Shown here: positions 7,829 through 16,277 of the stretch, in pieces
Layout of the letters: every line of letters starts with the position of its first letter
How positions within the stretch are numbered: position 1 is the first letter of the stretch
NCBI GenBank assembly: GCA_029782145.1
Contig: JAKOVH010000021.1
Location: 1-64,000, forward strand
Origin: Actinomycetes bacterium
GTDB lineage: Bacteria > Actinomycetota > Acidimicrobiia > Acidimicrobiales > Acidimicrobilacustridaceae
Reading direction: 5' to 3'
DNA length: 64,000 nt
Program-made: the position numbers and the translations under genes
The notes under the pieces: model-generated
What the model saw: only the letters and a program-made list of their open reading frames with translations
The model's database searches: none
Told to the model about the DNA's origin: nothing

Positions 7829-8192
7829 GCGCCGACATCAGTCCGACTTTGAGTGGCTGCTGCGCCGCTCCTCCCTCGGCACCCGACAGGTCCGGCGGTT
7901 GGCCGAACGAACGAGCTCCGAGCGCGCCCGAGAGGTACTCAGGAACGCACGCGGGCGCGACTTTCCGGCAGCGCCCGGACCTATACCTCCGCAGGAGCGC
8001 ACAACCGAGGCGCTCACGACGGGCGACGAGCCCACTGGAGGATCACATCCAATGGCAGGTAGCAGAAAGACCAGCGCCAAGGCGGCCAAGGCCGCGTCGA
8101 AGGTGCTGCGCGACGGGCGCAGCGGAAGGGCATCCAAGACCGCGGCCGGTAGCGCGCTGAGCCAGCGGGCTCCGCGCAAGGGCTCGAAGTAG
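7821..8192 (+). CDS. Small basic protein with Ala/Ser/Lys-rich tail
   Basis: A GTG at 7821 lies inside the end of the sigma-like gene and opens a 123-residue frame. The first 75 residues (MPERRHQSDFEWLLRRSSLG ...) are polar and unrecognised. The last 46, beginning with an internal Met at 8052 (MAGSRKTSAKAAKAASKVLR), end in TAAGSALSQ plus basic residues, a pattern I recall from short stand-alone proteins in mobile elements. An internal start at 8052 could therefore yield a separate 46-residue protein. Function is unknown; the basic tail would suit nucleic-acid binding. Confidence 0.5.
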   Translation: MPERRHQSDFEWLLRRSSLGTRQVRRLAERTSSERAREVLRNARGRDFPAAPGPIPPQERTTEALTTGDEPTGGSHPMAGSRKTSAKAAKAASKVLRDGRSGRASKTAAGSALSQRAPRKGSK

Positions 8193-8205
8193 CAGGAGGC
8201 GCGCC

Positions 8206-8385
8206 ATGGCCAAGTTCCACATCTACAAGCGCACCGACGGGCAGTTCGGCTGGCGGCTGAAGTCGGCCAACGGTCAGACCATCGCCATCGGTGGCGAAGG
8301 GTTCACCAGCAAGGACGGTGCCAAGAACGGGATCGCTGCGGTCAAGCGCGACGCTCCCGGCGCCACCGTCCAAGACGACACCTGA
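8206..8385 (+). CDS. DUF1508 (YegP-like) small protein
   Basis: An ATG at 8206 is preceded by a perfect AGGAGG at six bases (8194-8199) and gives 59 residues: MAKFHIYKRTDGQFGWRLKS followed by ANGQTIAIGGEGFTSKDGAK. This matches DUF1508, whose members carry the pattern F.vyk...g.yrWRLk..NGq.ia.g.gy.sk..a..gI..vk. Such proteins are small alpha/beta domains of unknown function, often on mobile DNA. It is the last gene of the small element, 24 bases from the GTAGGGAC sites and about 100 from the attachment repeat. Confidence 0.85.
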   Translation: MAKFHIYKRTDGQFGWRLKSANGQTIAIGGEGFTSKDGAKNGIAAVKRDAPGATVQDDT

Positions 8386-8409
8386 CGGCCGGTCTCGCCG
8401 GTGACCGAA

Positions 8410-8445
8410 GTAGGGACAGTTGTAGGGACGACCGGGCGTCCCTAC
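8410..8445. promoter_or_regulatory. GTAGGGAC sites and hairpin beside attachment repeat 2
   Basis: GTAGGGAC occurs at 8410-8417 and 8422-8429 (12-bp period) and, inverted, at 8438-8445 (GTCCCTAC). The layout duplicates that at 848-883. These are probably accessory binding sites at the right end of the small element; alternatively the inverted pair is a terminator for the DUF1508 gene, but there is no T-run. Confidence 0.5.
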
Positions 8446-8488
8446 ACCTCCCCCAGCCGAACGACGGCCGCCTGACCAGGGCAAACAG

Positions 8489-8534
8489 CTAGCGCGCTCG
8501 GAGGGACTCGAACCCCCAACCTTCTGATCCGTAG
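8489..8534 (-). repeat. Attachment repeat 2: 46-bp copy of the tRNA-Arg 3' part
   Basis: This block is identical over 46 bases to 927-972 and 58367-58412. It is the junction between the small element on the left and the large conjugative element on the right. Only the 3' part of the tRNA is present. Similarity continues beyond the block at lower identity into GAGATGCTGTCGGTCC, a form shared with copy 1 but not with the intact tRNA. Confidence 0.9.
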
Positions 8535-8639
8535 GAGATGCTGTCGGTCCGGAGGGGTCCGCTGGTGTCCACGGGTCCGGTGCCATCACGGACGTGAGTT
8601 CGTTCCCGTCCGTGGCGGTCGGTTGCGGCGCGTGCGGTT

Positions 8640-8660
8640 TGGCTGCACCAATGGCTGCAC
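8640..8660 (+). repeat. TGGCTGCAC direct repeats, 12-bp period, left end of large element
   Basis: TGGCTGCAC at 8640-8648 is repeated at 8652-8660, in the same context as at 1079-1099 and about 106 bases inside the attachment repeat. It is likely an arm-type site for the integrase or a partner protein. Confidence 0.55.
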
Positions 8661-8767
8661 CCGGATCAGTGCAGGGGAAGGTCGCGAACCGCAAGTCGGG
8701 CGCGGCCTTGGGGAGGCGTATCTCGCCGGCCAGGATTGACGTCACAGCCCCGGCTGTTCGCCTTCGG

Positions 8768-8822
8768 CGGCGACGGCCTCCGACGGCGACGGCCTCCGAC
8801 GGCGACGGCCTCCGACGGCCTC
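8768..8822. repeat. 16-bp tandem repeat
   Basis: The unit CGGCGACGGCCTCCGA is repeated three times without change and followed by a partial copy. It is not within a recognisable gene. It may be a slippage-prone spacer or a multiple protein-binding site near the element end. Confidence 0.7.
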
Positions 8823-9052
8823 TCAGGAACCTTCAGGGCAAGTCAGTTTCGACCTGAGCCGGATCTCCGGAAGCGGGACACGATCATCAGATCCGAGCAG
8901 TCGGATTCTGCGGGTTCCTTGTATGGACCAGGGCGATGAAGCGTGTGATCTTTGGGCGTGCTCGCACCACAGGTGGGGTCGACACGGAGTTGTTCGAGGT
9001 TGGCGCGGCACCGTGGGACCGGTACCGGTGTCTGGATGGCGGGTGGAACCGG

Positions 9053-10684
9053 TCATTCGGTCTTGCCGGCTGGCGGTGGAGCGGGTCTGAGGAGCTCGGG
9101 GGCCGAGCCTGGATCGATACCGGACTCGAAGGCGACACCCAGGTCCTCCTCCACAGCCTCCAGGCCGACGTGCGCTGATTCGCGCAGTGGCCTCTCCGGG
9201 AGGAAGAGCATGACGATGAATCCCACAACCGCCACTGGCACGCCGACGAGGAACATGACGTGCAGGGCTCTGGCGAATGCGTCGATGACCACGGCCAGGG
9301 TGTCCGGGGCGAGTCGGTGCAGTGCTGCTGGGCCGGCCTGGATGCTTGCGGGATCGATGGTCGTGCCTGCCGGGAGCGAGTCGTGGAGGTAGGTCTCGAG
9401 TCGATTGTTGAACACGGAGCCGAACGCGGCGACCCCAAATGCCCCGCCCATCGAGCGGAAGAAGGATGTCGCCGAGGTGGCAGTGCCGAGATCCCGTTGT
9501 TCGACGGCGTTCTGTGTTGCGAGGACCAGCACCTGCATCACGAGTCCCACGCCGAGCCCGGTGACGACCATGAACACCGCTTGGGTGGCTCGGGTGCTTT
9601 CGGCGTCCAGCAGCGACAGGAGGAACATGCCGGTCGCCATCAGGGCCATGCCGATGATCGGGAAGGGCTTGTAGTGGCCGGTTCGGGTGATGATCCGGCC
9701 TGATCCGACCGATCCGGCGACGAGGCCGAGCATGAGGGGGATCAGTTGCAGGCCGGCCTGTGTGGGGGTCGCGTCGTTGACGATTTCGAGGTAGAGGGGG
9801 ATGTAGATGATCGCGCCGTACATGCCGAAGCCGACGATGAAGCTTCCTGCGGTGGAAACGGCGAAGACCTGGTTCCGGAACAACCGCAGCGGGAGCACGG
9901 GCTCCTTCGCTCGGCCCTCCTGGTAGGCGAAGGCCACGAGCAGAGCGAGTCCGGCGAGGGTGAGGCCGACGATGGGAGGGGACCACCACTCGTACTCGCT
10001 TCCACCCCAGACGGTCACGAGGAGAAGGCAACACACCGCAGCGACGAGGAGGGCGGAGCCGAGGTAATCGATGCTGTGCTCGCGCCGTGTGAACGGGACC
10101 CGGAGCACCACAGTGGTCAGGATCAGCGCGGCCGCGCCGATGGGCAGGTTGATGAAGAACACCCATCGCCACGACAGGTTGTCGACGAAGAACCCTCCGA
10201 CGAGCGGCCCGGCCACGCTGGCGAGGGCGAAGATCGCTCCCGTGTACCCCTGGTACCTTCCTCGTTCCCTTGGGGAGACGATGTCCCCGATGATCGCCAT
10301 CGCCATCGCCATGAGGCCCCCCGCCCCCAGGCCCTGGATCGCGCGAGATCCGATGAGCTCGCCCATGTTCTGCGAGAGGCCCGATGCGAGGGAACCGACG
10401 AGGAAGATGACGATGGCCGATTGGAACATGACCTTTCGGCCGTAGAGGTCCGACAGCTTCCCGTAGATCGGCGTGGATGCCGTGGAGGTCAGGAGGTACG
10501 CGGTGACGACCCAGGAGAGGTGGTCGAGACCGCCGAACTCACCGGCGATGGTCGGCAACGCCGTTGCGACGATGGTGATGTCGAGCGCGGCCAGGAGCAT
10601 CCCGAGAGAAATGCCACCGAAGACGACCAGGACCTGGCGATGGGTGAGCTGGGCCCCCCGGGTCATCGAAGCAGACTCATCCAT
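9053..10684 (-). CDS. MFS drug efflux transporter, EmrB/QacA (DHA2, 14-helix) type
   Basis: The 543-residue protein is an inner-membrane proton antiporter of the major facilitator superfamily, by length and helices the 14-spanner drug:H+ antiporter 2 family. Visible landmarks are [20 protein letters not shown] in helix 1, the motif-A-like [13 protein letters not shown] after helix 2, and [11 protein letters not shown] in helix 4. The ATG at 10684 has GGAGG six bases upstream, giving the usual family N-terminus. The C-terminal 60 residues are hydrophilic and cytoplasmic. It lies 156 bases downstream of the thioesterase gene on the same strand and may share its TetR-controlled promoter. Substrate is unknown. 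Confidence 0.9.
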   Translation of the reverse strand: MDESASMTRGAQLTHRQVLVVFGGISLGMLLAALDITIVATALPTIAGEFGGLDHLSWVVTAYLLTSTASTPIYGKLSDLYGRKVMFQSAIVIFLVGSLASGLSQNMGELIGSRAIQGLGAGGLMAMAMAIIGDIVSPRERGRYQGYTGAIFALASVAGPLVGGFFVDNLSWRWVFFINLPIGAAALILTTVVLRVPFTRREHSIDYLGSALLVAAVCCLLLVTVWGGSEYEWWSPPIVGLTLAGLALLVAFAYQEGRAKEPVLPLRLFRNQVFAVSTAGSFIVGFGMYGAIIYIPLYLEIVNDATPTQAGLQLIPLMLGLVAGSVGSGRIITRTGHYKPFPIIGMALMATGMFLLSLLDAESTRATQAVFMVVTGLGVGLVMQVLVLATQNAVEQRDLGTATSATSFFRSMGGAFGVAAFGSVFNNRLETYLHDSLPAGTTIDPASIQAGPAALHRLAPDTLAVVIDAFARALHVMFLVGVPVAVVGFIVMLFLPERPLRESAHVGLEAVEEDLGVAFESGIDPGSAPELLRPAPPPAGKTE

Positions 10685-10840
10685 CTCATACCTCCATCGC
10701 ACATAGCGCTGCGTCCGAGGCGGACACGACGCTCGTAGTCGCGCCAGCCTCGGGCGAGATCTCACGAGTTCTGTAGAAGGCCGCGATGACGAGACGCCTG
10801 CTGCTGCTTCTACGACCACACAGGACTGGGCGGCGTTCAC

Positions 10841-11518
10841 TCATTCGGCTTCCTCCCGATGCGCGAACTTGGCCACATCCACGCAGAGGAACAGCGCCTC
10901 GCTGCGCACGAACGGTTCGGCACCGCACGTGCCTGATGCTTCGATCCACAACTTGCGATCGGCGCGATCTCGCAGCCGAGCCGTGAACGTGAGGGGCACC
11001 CCCAGCGGTGTCGGGGCCACGTAGTCGATCGAGAGGTTCGCCGTGTAGGCCACCTCCCCGACGATCGGCAGCACATGGCCCATCAGCTCATCGAGGATGG
11101 CTGCGACCACGCCGCCGTGCGCGCGCCGTGGCGCGCCTTCGAATCCCGGGCCGAGCACGGTGGTGCCGACGGCTGTCGAGCCGACGCGTCGGACCGTCAT
11201 GGCCACGCCCATGGGGTTTGCCCGGCCAGACACGACTGAGTCACGGAAGAGGTCCATCACCTCACCGTCATCGACCGACTGGACCGCTGAGGCGCCGGCG
11301 AGGAACGCGGACACCCGCGAGCTGCTGGCGAACTCCGCGGCTCGGTCTCTCGGCGGGCGGGCTTCTACGAGGCCAGTGAGCTCCGAAGCCACCTGCGTAA
11401 CACGGTGGCAGAGAGCCTCATCGAGTTTGTGGGCCACGAGGGAATGGCCGAGCCGCCGGAGTTCGGCCGCCATCGCCACTCGTGCCGCCAACTCGGCATC
11501 GCTCTCGTTCGGATTCAC
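10841..11518 (-). CDS. Hotdog-fold thioesterase (PaaI-like)
   Basis: The 225-residue product has a PaaI-type hotdog domain in its C-terminal half: RRAHGGVVAAILDELMGHVL (HGG plus the active-site Asp/Glu helix), then TANLSIDYVAPTPLGVPLTF. The N-terminal 90 residues are helical. Such enzymes hydrolyse acyl- or aryl-CoA thioesters. The gene is preceded by a TAGAC-N5-GTCTA operator 43 bases upstream of its GTG start, the same operator found at the TetR gene. This suggests a role in a regulated detoxification cassette with the efflux pump downstream. Confidence 0.8.
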   Translation of the reverse strand: MNPNESDAELAARVAMAAELRRLGHSLVAHKLDEALCHRVTQVASELTGLVEARPPRDRAAEFASSSRVSAFLAGASAVQSVDDGEVMDLFRDSVVSGRANPMGVAMTVRRVGSTAVGTTVLGPGFEGAPRRAHGGVVAAILDELMGHVLPIVGEVAYTANLSIDYVAPTPLGVPLTFTARLRDRADRKLWIEASGTCGAEPFVRSEALFLCVDVAKFAHREEAE

Positions 11519-11560
11519 GAGTAGCCCCCTTTCGACGACTGAGTGTCGAAACGTCGCGTC

Positions 11561-11575
11561 TAGACATCTCGTCTA
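11561..11575. promoter_or_regulatory. TetR operator 1 (TAGAC-N5-GTCTA)
   Basis: TAGACATCTCGTCTA is an inverted repeat with five central bases, located 43-57 bases upstream of the thioesterase start. The same half-sites and spacing occur at 14098-14112 and 15636-15650, the latter in front of the TetR gene. This supports binding by that regulator. Confidence 0.65.
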
Positions 11576-11693
11576 ACACTGCTTGGTTCGCCTCGCAACC
11601 GATCTGGCACGGCGGGTCCGGTGCCGAGCGTGGAGTCGGGTGCCGGCGGTACCGCGAGGATGCGGCGGAGCCGCCGCCGAACACGGGCTCGGA

Positions 11694-12395
11694 TCAGCGT
11701 CCTTCGAATGGCGAGCCGAGGACGATCAACCCCTCCTCGATGACCGGCCTCATCACCGACAGGACGAGATGCCCCCTTCGGTTCGCGGGCACTTCGAGGT
11801 GCACCCAGACCTCGACGCCGACCGAGAGGTGCCCGTTGTCGCTGACCATGATTTCCCGTGCTTCGAGGGTCCCCTCGACCATCACTCCCGTCACGGAACA
11901 GGCATCGAATTCGAGCCATGGGCGAGGAGCGCCCCAATGCTCCACGAATCCCTCGAGACGCAGTTCGTTGCGCTGGCCGCACAGGTAGACCACGCCACCC
12001 AGCTCGCACGGCGCAAGCAGAGCGGTGAGGGCCGTCTGCGGATCGACCGTGGCGACGAACTCCTCGACCGAGGCACTCACCACTGCATGCGTGTCGTAGA
12101 GGTCGATTCGGCGCTCCTTCGCGAGCTTGCATGCGTCTCGCCCGGCCTCGTCGGACCTCGGGTCGTTGGCGGCGAGGACCTCGCGTGCGGCGGCCTCCGC
12201 ACGCTGGTAGTCACCTGCGGCAATGGCGTCCGCAAAGGTGCTGCTGTGGACGACTGGGGGGGCTGTTCTACGTCGCCAGAGGACGACGAGGCAGAGCGCC
12301 ACCGCCAGGACGAACAGGAACATTGCAGCAGCGAGCAGCATCAGCGTCACGAGGGTTTGCGTGAGGTAGTCCGACGAGAACGTGCTCGAGCTCAT
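11694..12395 (-). CDS. Single-pass membrane protein of unknown function
   Basis: The 233-residue product has one N-terminal membrane helix (about residues 14-40) followed by WRRRT, placing the C-terminal 190 residues in the cytoplasm. That part starts with an Ala-rich helical hairpin (FADAIAAGDYQRAEAAAREV) and continues into a beta-rich domain with no motif I recognise. It lies 50 bases downstream of the second efflux gene on the same strand and is likely co-transcribed under the operator at 14098. An accessory role for the pump is only a guess. Confidence 0.6.
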   Translation of the reverse strand: MSSSTFSSDYLTQTLVTLMLLAAAMFLFVLAVALCLVVLWRRRTAPPVVHSSTFADAIAAGDYQRAEAAAREVLAANDPRSDEAGRDACKLAKERRIDLYDTHAVVSASVEEFVATVDPQTALTALLAPCELGGVVYLCGQRNELRLEGFVEHWGAPRPWLEFDACSVTGVMVEGTLEAREIMVSDNGHLSVGVEVWVHLEVPANRRGHLVLSVMRPVIEEGLIVLGSPFEGR

Positions 12396-12445
12396 GTCTC
12401 ACCCCTGTGCAGCTCTAGATGATCGGCGGCGTCATTCGAGGGCCG

Positions 12446-14059
12446 CTACCCGTCTTCGCCCGACGGGACCTCGACCAGGTGAAGGCGTGGCTCGGCTTCG
12501 GCTGCCGACTTGGGTCCCCAGAGAACGGTGAACACCGCAGCCCCGGCGCACAACGCCGCAGCGAGGAGCATGGTGGGCAGCATGCCGTCCACGAATGCGG
12601 ATCTGGCGCCCGCCAAGAGGCTCGCAGCGTCGCCCCCTGCCTGACCGGCCACCGCGATCGCGCCGCCGATTCCCGCAGAGGCGCGTTCGGCAAGCGGTGC
12701 CGGCAACTGCGACGTCACCCCCTCGACGTTCGCCTGGTAGGCCGAGTTCAGGACCGAGCCGAGAAGGGCGATCCCTACAGCCGCGCCCATCTCCCTGACC
12801 GTGTCGTTCAGCGCCGACGCAACTCCCTGCTTCTCCTCAGGCAACGACGAGGTGATCGCAGCAGTCGAGGGGCTCATCGCCAATCCGACCCCCCCACCCA
12901 TGAGGACGATGGCCGGAAGGATCTGCAGATACCCACCCTCGGGATCAGCCGAGAGCGCCAGTAGCACCAGTCCCGCACTGAGCAACCCCATCCCGAGGAC
13001 CAGGGTCCGGCGGAAGCCGAACCTCTCGGCGACGCTCGGCGCGATCGCAGATAGCGGCAGCATGAGGAGAGCCATCGGGAGCAGACCAGCGGCTGCCTTC
13101 AGCGCCGAGTACCCGAGCACCGCCTGGAGGAACTGCACCAAGACGAGGAACAGGGCGAGCATGGTTCCGAAGATCACAAAGAGGTTGAGCGAACCGGTGG
13201 CCAGGCCACGAAGGCGAAAGATGCGCACATCGAGCAGAGGATGTGCTTTCCGCAGCTCGACCAGCACGAACGACACCGCGCCGATTAGGCCGACGAGAAG
13301 TGCTCCCACCGTGAGCGCTGACGACCAGCCCCGCTCAGGACCTTCGTGAAACGCCAATACCAGACCACCGACGGCGAGGATCGACAGAAGCGAGCCGCCC
13401 AGGTCGAATCCCCCTGCAACGTGCTCCACCGCGTGCGGGACAACCGCCGTCGTCAACACGAAGGCAACCGCCGCCAACGCGACCGGCATGGCGAAGACCC
13501 ACGGCCAGGTCGCGTTGTCGATGATCGCGGCGGACACGAAGACACCGATGATCGCTCCACCCCCGGCGAAGCCCGCCCATACGCCGATCGCTTTGGCCTG
13601 TTCCTCTCGCGGAAAGCTTGTGGTGATGACCGAGAGGGTCACCGGCATGACCATCGCCGCCCCGAGACCGGCGACGAGCCTCGTCGCGATAAGGAACCCG
13701 GGATCCTGGGCGAACGCAGAGGCGAGGTTGGCGCCAGCGAATACCACCAGGCCCGCGAGGAGGATCGGCTTGCGGCCCCAACGATCACCGATCGCTCCGA
13801 CCGGCATGAGCAGCGCCGCCAGCACCAGGGTGTAGCCATTGATCACCCACAGGAGCTGGCTTTGCGAGGCTCCCAGGTCCTCGGCCAAGGCCTGTTGTGC
13901 CACGTTGAGTCCCGAGACCGAGGCGACGACGCCGACGAGGGCCACGCACATGGCGACGAGGATGACAAGCTGGCGGCGCCTGTCCCGGACGACTTCCTCA
14001 TGGGCCTCGCCATCGGATCCGATCGGGCCCTCGACCGACTCACTTCGCGCCATGCTCAC
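12446..14059 (-). CDS. MFS drug efflux transporter (DHA2, 14-helix), second copy
   Basis: This 537-residue major-facilitator pump has a hydrophilic 28-residue start and then about 14 hydrophobic helices. Landmarks are LLWVINGYTLVLAALLMPVG, the motif-A-like GAIGDRWGRKPILL, and ATRLVAGLGAAMVMP. It is related to, but clearly distinct from, the pump at 9053-10684. A GTG at 14059 preceded by AAAGG is preferred; an ATG at 14053 is the alternative. A perfect TAGAC-N5-GTCTA operator lies 39 bases upstream, so expression is probably induced when the TetR protein binds its ligand. It is likely first in an operon with the membrane protein downstream. Confidence 0.9.
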   Translation of the reverse strand: MSMARSESVEGPIGSDGEAHEEVVRDRRRQLVILVAMCVALVGVVASVSGLNVAQQALAEDLGASQSQLLWVINGYTLVLAALLMPVGAIGDRWGRKPILLAGLVVFAGANLASAFAQDPGFLIATRLVAGLGAAMVMPVTLSVITTSFPREEQAKAIGVWAGFAGGGAIIGVFVSAAIIDNATWPWVFAMPVALAAVAFVLTTAVVPHAVEHVAGGFDLGGSLLSILAVGGLVLAFHEGPERGWSSALTVGALLVGLIGAVSFVLVELRKAHPLLDVRIFRLRGLATGSLNLFVIFGTMLALFLVLVQFLQAVLGYSALKAAAGLLPMALLMLPLSAIAPSVAERFGFRRTLVLGMGLLSAGLVLLALSADPEGGYLQILPAIVLMGGGVGLAMSPSTAAITSSLPEEKQGVASALNDTVREMGAAVGIALLGSVLNSAYQANVEGVTSQLPAPLAERASAGIGGAIAVAGQAGGDAASLLAGARSAFVDGMLPTMLLAAALCAGAAVFTVLWGPKSAAEAEPRLHLVEVPSGEDG

Positions 14060-14096
14060 GACACCTTTCAGACCTCGAGATTCTCAGACGTCGAAT

Positions 14097-15020
14097 CTAG
14101 ACGAAGCGTCTAGATCTCGGCGATTCGACACGCCTCTCCACGACGTCGAACTCGTCGAGGAGGAGCCGCGCCGCCGCGACCGGCTCGGCTTGAAGGAAGA
14201 AGTGACCACCAACGACAGGTCTGAGAGAAACGCCGGCTCGATGGGCTTGGACCTCGAAGAACTCCGCTGGCAGGAAGCTCTGTGTGCCCGCAGAAATCGA
14301 CATCGAACAGCGCAGGTGCGCGAGATGGTCTAATGCCGCCGCGCCACCCACCGGCGAGGTAGCCAACTCGAACAACGCTGCCTCCGTCGCAGGTGCGCAA
14401 CTGAGCTCGACCGTGCCCTGTGCCGTCGCCCTGGTGCCGTAGTCGATGTAACCGCGAAGGGCCTCTCCGCCGAGTTCCGCCAGCGTCGGCTTCTTCCGAT
14501 ACGCCTCCAACAGCGCGTCGGTCGAGGCCCACTCGCGGCGGCGGCGCCGAGCCTGCTGCGCGAGCGGATTCTCCGAGGGCCCGGGCCGCTGCGGGTACGC
14601 GGCGGGCTCGAAAAGCGCGAGGTGTCGCGCCCACCCCGGGCGGATCCGGTCTGCGAGGACGGCGACGGCACCGCCAAGGGACTGCCCGACCACCAGCGGT
14701 TCCTCGAGGCGAAGCACGTCGACCGCGTCGAGCAGGTCCGCCGCCAACTCCAGATAGCTTCGACTCGAGCGGTCGCCGCCAGGTCCAGCGCTCCCACCAT
14801 GACCGCGCAGGTCCAGAGCGATCACCCGACGCCCGTCGGCGAGCAACGGCCCGAGCGACGCGAACACCCCTGCGCCGAACCCGTTCGGATGAAGCAAAAG
14901 GATCGGCCGATCGACGCCATTGCCGTCCCATCGGAGGCCGGTCGCCACCGAGCCGCGTCCTACCTCAATCCGCAGGACCTCGAGCGGCGGACCCGCCACG
15001 CCACCACCGCGGGAGGTCAC
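14097..15020 (-). CDS. Alpha/beta-hydrolase
   Basis: The 307-residue protein has the alpha/beta-hydrolase core: LLLHPNGFGAG (oxyanion region), DLRGHGGSAGPG, nucleophile elbow GQSLGG and a C-terminal His in VVGGHFFLQAEP. It could cleave esters, epoxides or C-C bonds. Its ATG overlaps the stop of the universal-stress gene upstream (ATGA), so the two are co-translated. Its own stop overlaps the TetR operator of the efflux gene downstream. In this cassette an enzyme modifying a toxic compound alongside export is plausible but unproven. Confidence 0.8.
   Translation of the reverse strand: MTSRGGGVAGPPLEVLRIEVGRGSVATGLRWDGNGVDRPILLLHPNGFGAGVFASLGPLLADGRRVIALDLRGHGGSAGPGGDRSSRSYLELAADLLDAVDVLRLEEPLVVGQSLGGAVAVLADRIRPGWARHLALFEPAAYPQRPGPSENPLAQQARRRRREWASTDALLEAYRKKPTLAELGGEALRGYIDYGTRATAQGTVELSCAPATEAALFELATSPVGGAAALDHLAHLRCSMSISAGTQSFLPAEFFEVQAHRAGVSLRPVVGGHFFLQAEPVAAARLLLDEFDVVERRVESPRSRRFV
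14098..14112. promoter_or_regulatory. TetR operator 2 (TAGAC-N5-GTCTA)
   Basis: TAGACGAAGCGTCTA extends to a 19-bp palindrome (TCTAGACGAAGCGTCTAGA, three central bases). It sits 39 bases upstream of the second efflux gene and over the last codons of the hydrolase gene, so it should control the pump separately from the upstream hydrolase. Confidence 0.7.
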
Positions 15021-15490
15021 CGCGGCCTCGATGCCACTGCACCGTGCGGCACGACTATGACCGGAACTCTCATCCCGTCAAGCACCCGCGTCCTCGTCGA
15101 GCTTCTTCCATGCCGATGGGTCGTCTCCTGACCGATCACGAGCGCGCAGGCACGATGCCGGTCGACGGCCTCGGCAAGACATCGCGCTGCAGCCCCCTCA
15201 ACGATCTCGAAAGTCCAGTCGACACCGGCGACGTCAAGCACGAGCTGTGAGTAGCTCCGACAACGCTCGGCGGTCTCGTGTTGCGCCACCCGGTAGGCAG
15301 CCTCCGAGGCGCACGTTCCCAGCGAGGTGGCGGGAGACACCAGGTGGGGCGGCTCGCTCACGAACACGACCGCCAACGAGCAGCCCGAGAGAGCGGCCAA
15401 CTGGCCCGCCACCTCGATCGCGCCGAACCCAGCCTCTGAACCGTCTACGCCGACCACCAGCGGCTCGGTTTCGGCCACGTGGTCAGCCAC
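15017..15490 (-). CDS. Universal stress protein (UspA-like)
   Basis: The 157-residue product is a single Usp domain: PLVVGVDGSEAGFGAIEVAG with the first-strand Asp, an ALVIGQE strand, and a C-terminal phosphate-binding-like loop RSSTRTRVLDGMRVPVIVVP in which the usual G-2x-G-9x-G is altered. Such cytoplasmic proteins bind ATP or other nucleotides and support stress survival. It precedes and overlaps the hydrolase gene and is divergent from the TetR gene, with one operator between them. Confidence 0.8.
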   Translation of the reverse strand: MADHVAETEPLVVGVDGSEAGFGAIEVAGQLAALSGCSLAVVFVSEPPHLVSPATSLGTCASEAAYRVAQHETAERCRSYSQLVLDVAGVDWTFEIVEGAAARCLAEAVDRHRACALVIGQETTHRHGRSSTRTRVLDGMRVPVIVVPHGAVASRPR

Positions 15491-15635
15491 GGCTCACCAC
15501 CACGGTCCCTACGCTGTGCTGCAGTGCCTTCCTCGGGCAAAGCTGGCCGCCAGCCCGTGCCCCGCCCGAATCCCCTGACAGTGATGGTGTCACAATTTGA
15601 ACTCCTGCGGTTAGCTAGTGTGGAGTCAAAACGTC

Positions 15636-15650
15636 TAGACGTCGAGTCTA
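15636..15650. promoter_or_regulatory. TetR operator 3 (TAGAC-N5-GTCTA) in front of the regulator gene
   Basis: TAGACGTCGAGTCTA lies 49 bases upstream of the TetR start and between the divergent universal-stress and TetR genes. Overlap with the regulator's own promoter would give autorepression and coordinated control of both directions. Confidence 0.65.
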
Positions 15651-15698
15651 GGTGCCCCTCCAACCGATCGTCACCCGACGAGCCAGAAGGGTCTGGAC

Positions 15699-16277
15699 GT
15701 GAAGCAGCTCACGCCGCATCTCGCATCGACACTCCCGCAAGCGGCACAGGTCTTCGCCGAGCGCGGCCTCGACGCCACAACGATCGAGCAGGTCGTCCTC
15801 GCAACCGGCATCCCCAAGCCCACGCTCTACTACCACTTCTCTTCCAAGGAAGAGATCGTGACCTGGCTCCTGGAGCGCTTCCTCGCCGATCTGTCGGCTC
15901 GCGTCGACGCAGTCGTCGGGATGGACCTGCCACCGGCCGAGCGGCTTCGCCTGCTCTTGGCGAGCCACCTCCAGATCTTCGCTGAGGAACCGCACGTTTG
16001 TACCGTGCTGCTATCCGAGCTCGGTCGGGTACTGCGGATCCCTGTGGTCTCCCAGTCCGTCCACCAGGCCTTCCACGAGCCGGTGGCAGCGCTCCTCATC
16101 GAAGCCCAGCGAGACGGCTCTCTCACCGTGGTCGACCCCGAGGTAGCAAGCTCAGCCATCTTCGGCATGGTCGCAATGGTCGGACTTCGCTACGTCGCCT
16201 CTGGGACTGAGGTACCGACTGAGACCGTCCTGCGCCAGCTCGAGGCACTGCTCCACCTCCCCAAGCGAGAAGGATGA
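15699..16277 (+). CDS. TetR-family transcriptional repressor
   Basis: The 192-residue protein has the TetR helix-turn-helix in residues 10-55: AAQVFAERGLDATTIEQVVL then TGIPKPTLYYHFSSKEEI. The C-terminal 130 residues are the helical ligand and dimer domain (TetR_C-like). A GTG at 15699 is used, with AAGG about nine bases upstream. It should bind the three TAGAC-N5-GTCTA operators found here and release on binding a small hydrophobic molecule, switching on the two efflux pumps, thioesterase and its own operon. The last four bases overlap the PAS gene. Confidence 0.9.
   Translation: MKQLTPHLASTLPQAAQVFAERGLDATTIEQVVLATGIPKPTLYYHFSSKEEIVTWLLERFLADLSARVDAVVGMDLPPAERLRLLLASHLQIFAEEPHVCTVLLSELGRVLRIPVVSQSVHQAFHEPVAALLIEAQRDGSLTVVDPEVASSAIFGMVAMVGLRYVASGTEVPTETVLRQLEALLHLPKREG

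Larger units (their letters stand above)
927..8534. mobile_element. Small integrated element (7.6 kb) in the tRNA-Arg array
   Basis: The element is bounded by two identical 46-bp tRNA-derived repeats. It contains a DUF433/DUF5615 toxin-antitoxin pair, a giant HNH-headed protein, a tyrosine integrase, a sigma-like factor, a small basic protein and a DUF1508 protein. No conjugation or phage structural genes are visible, so it would have to be mobilised by its neighbour or another helper, or it has lost its transfer genes. The cargo suggests a satellite-type island carrying defence and maintenance functions; this is inference from gene content. Confidence 0.7.
8535..9052. other. Left end of the large element, no gene seen
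   Basis: After the attachment repeat come about 175 bases related to the left end of the small element, the TGGCTGCAC pair at 8640-8660 and a 16-bp tandem repeat at 8768-8822. From 8823 to 9052 I find no coding frame with family resemblance, no promoter and no further repeats. Long open frames here on the minus strand are shadows of the efflux gene. Confidence 0.5.
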
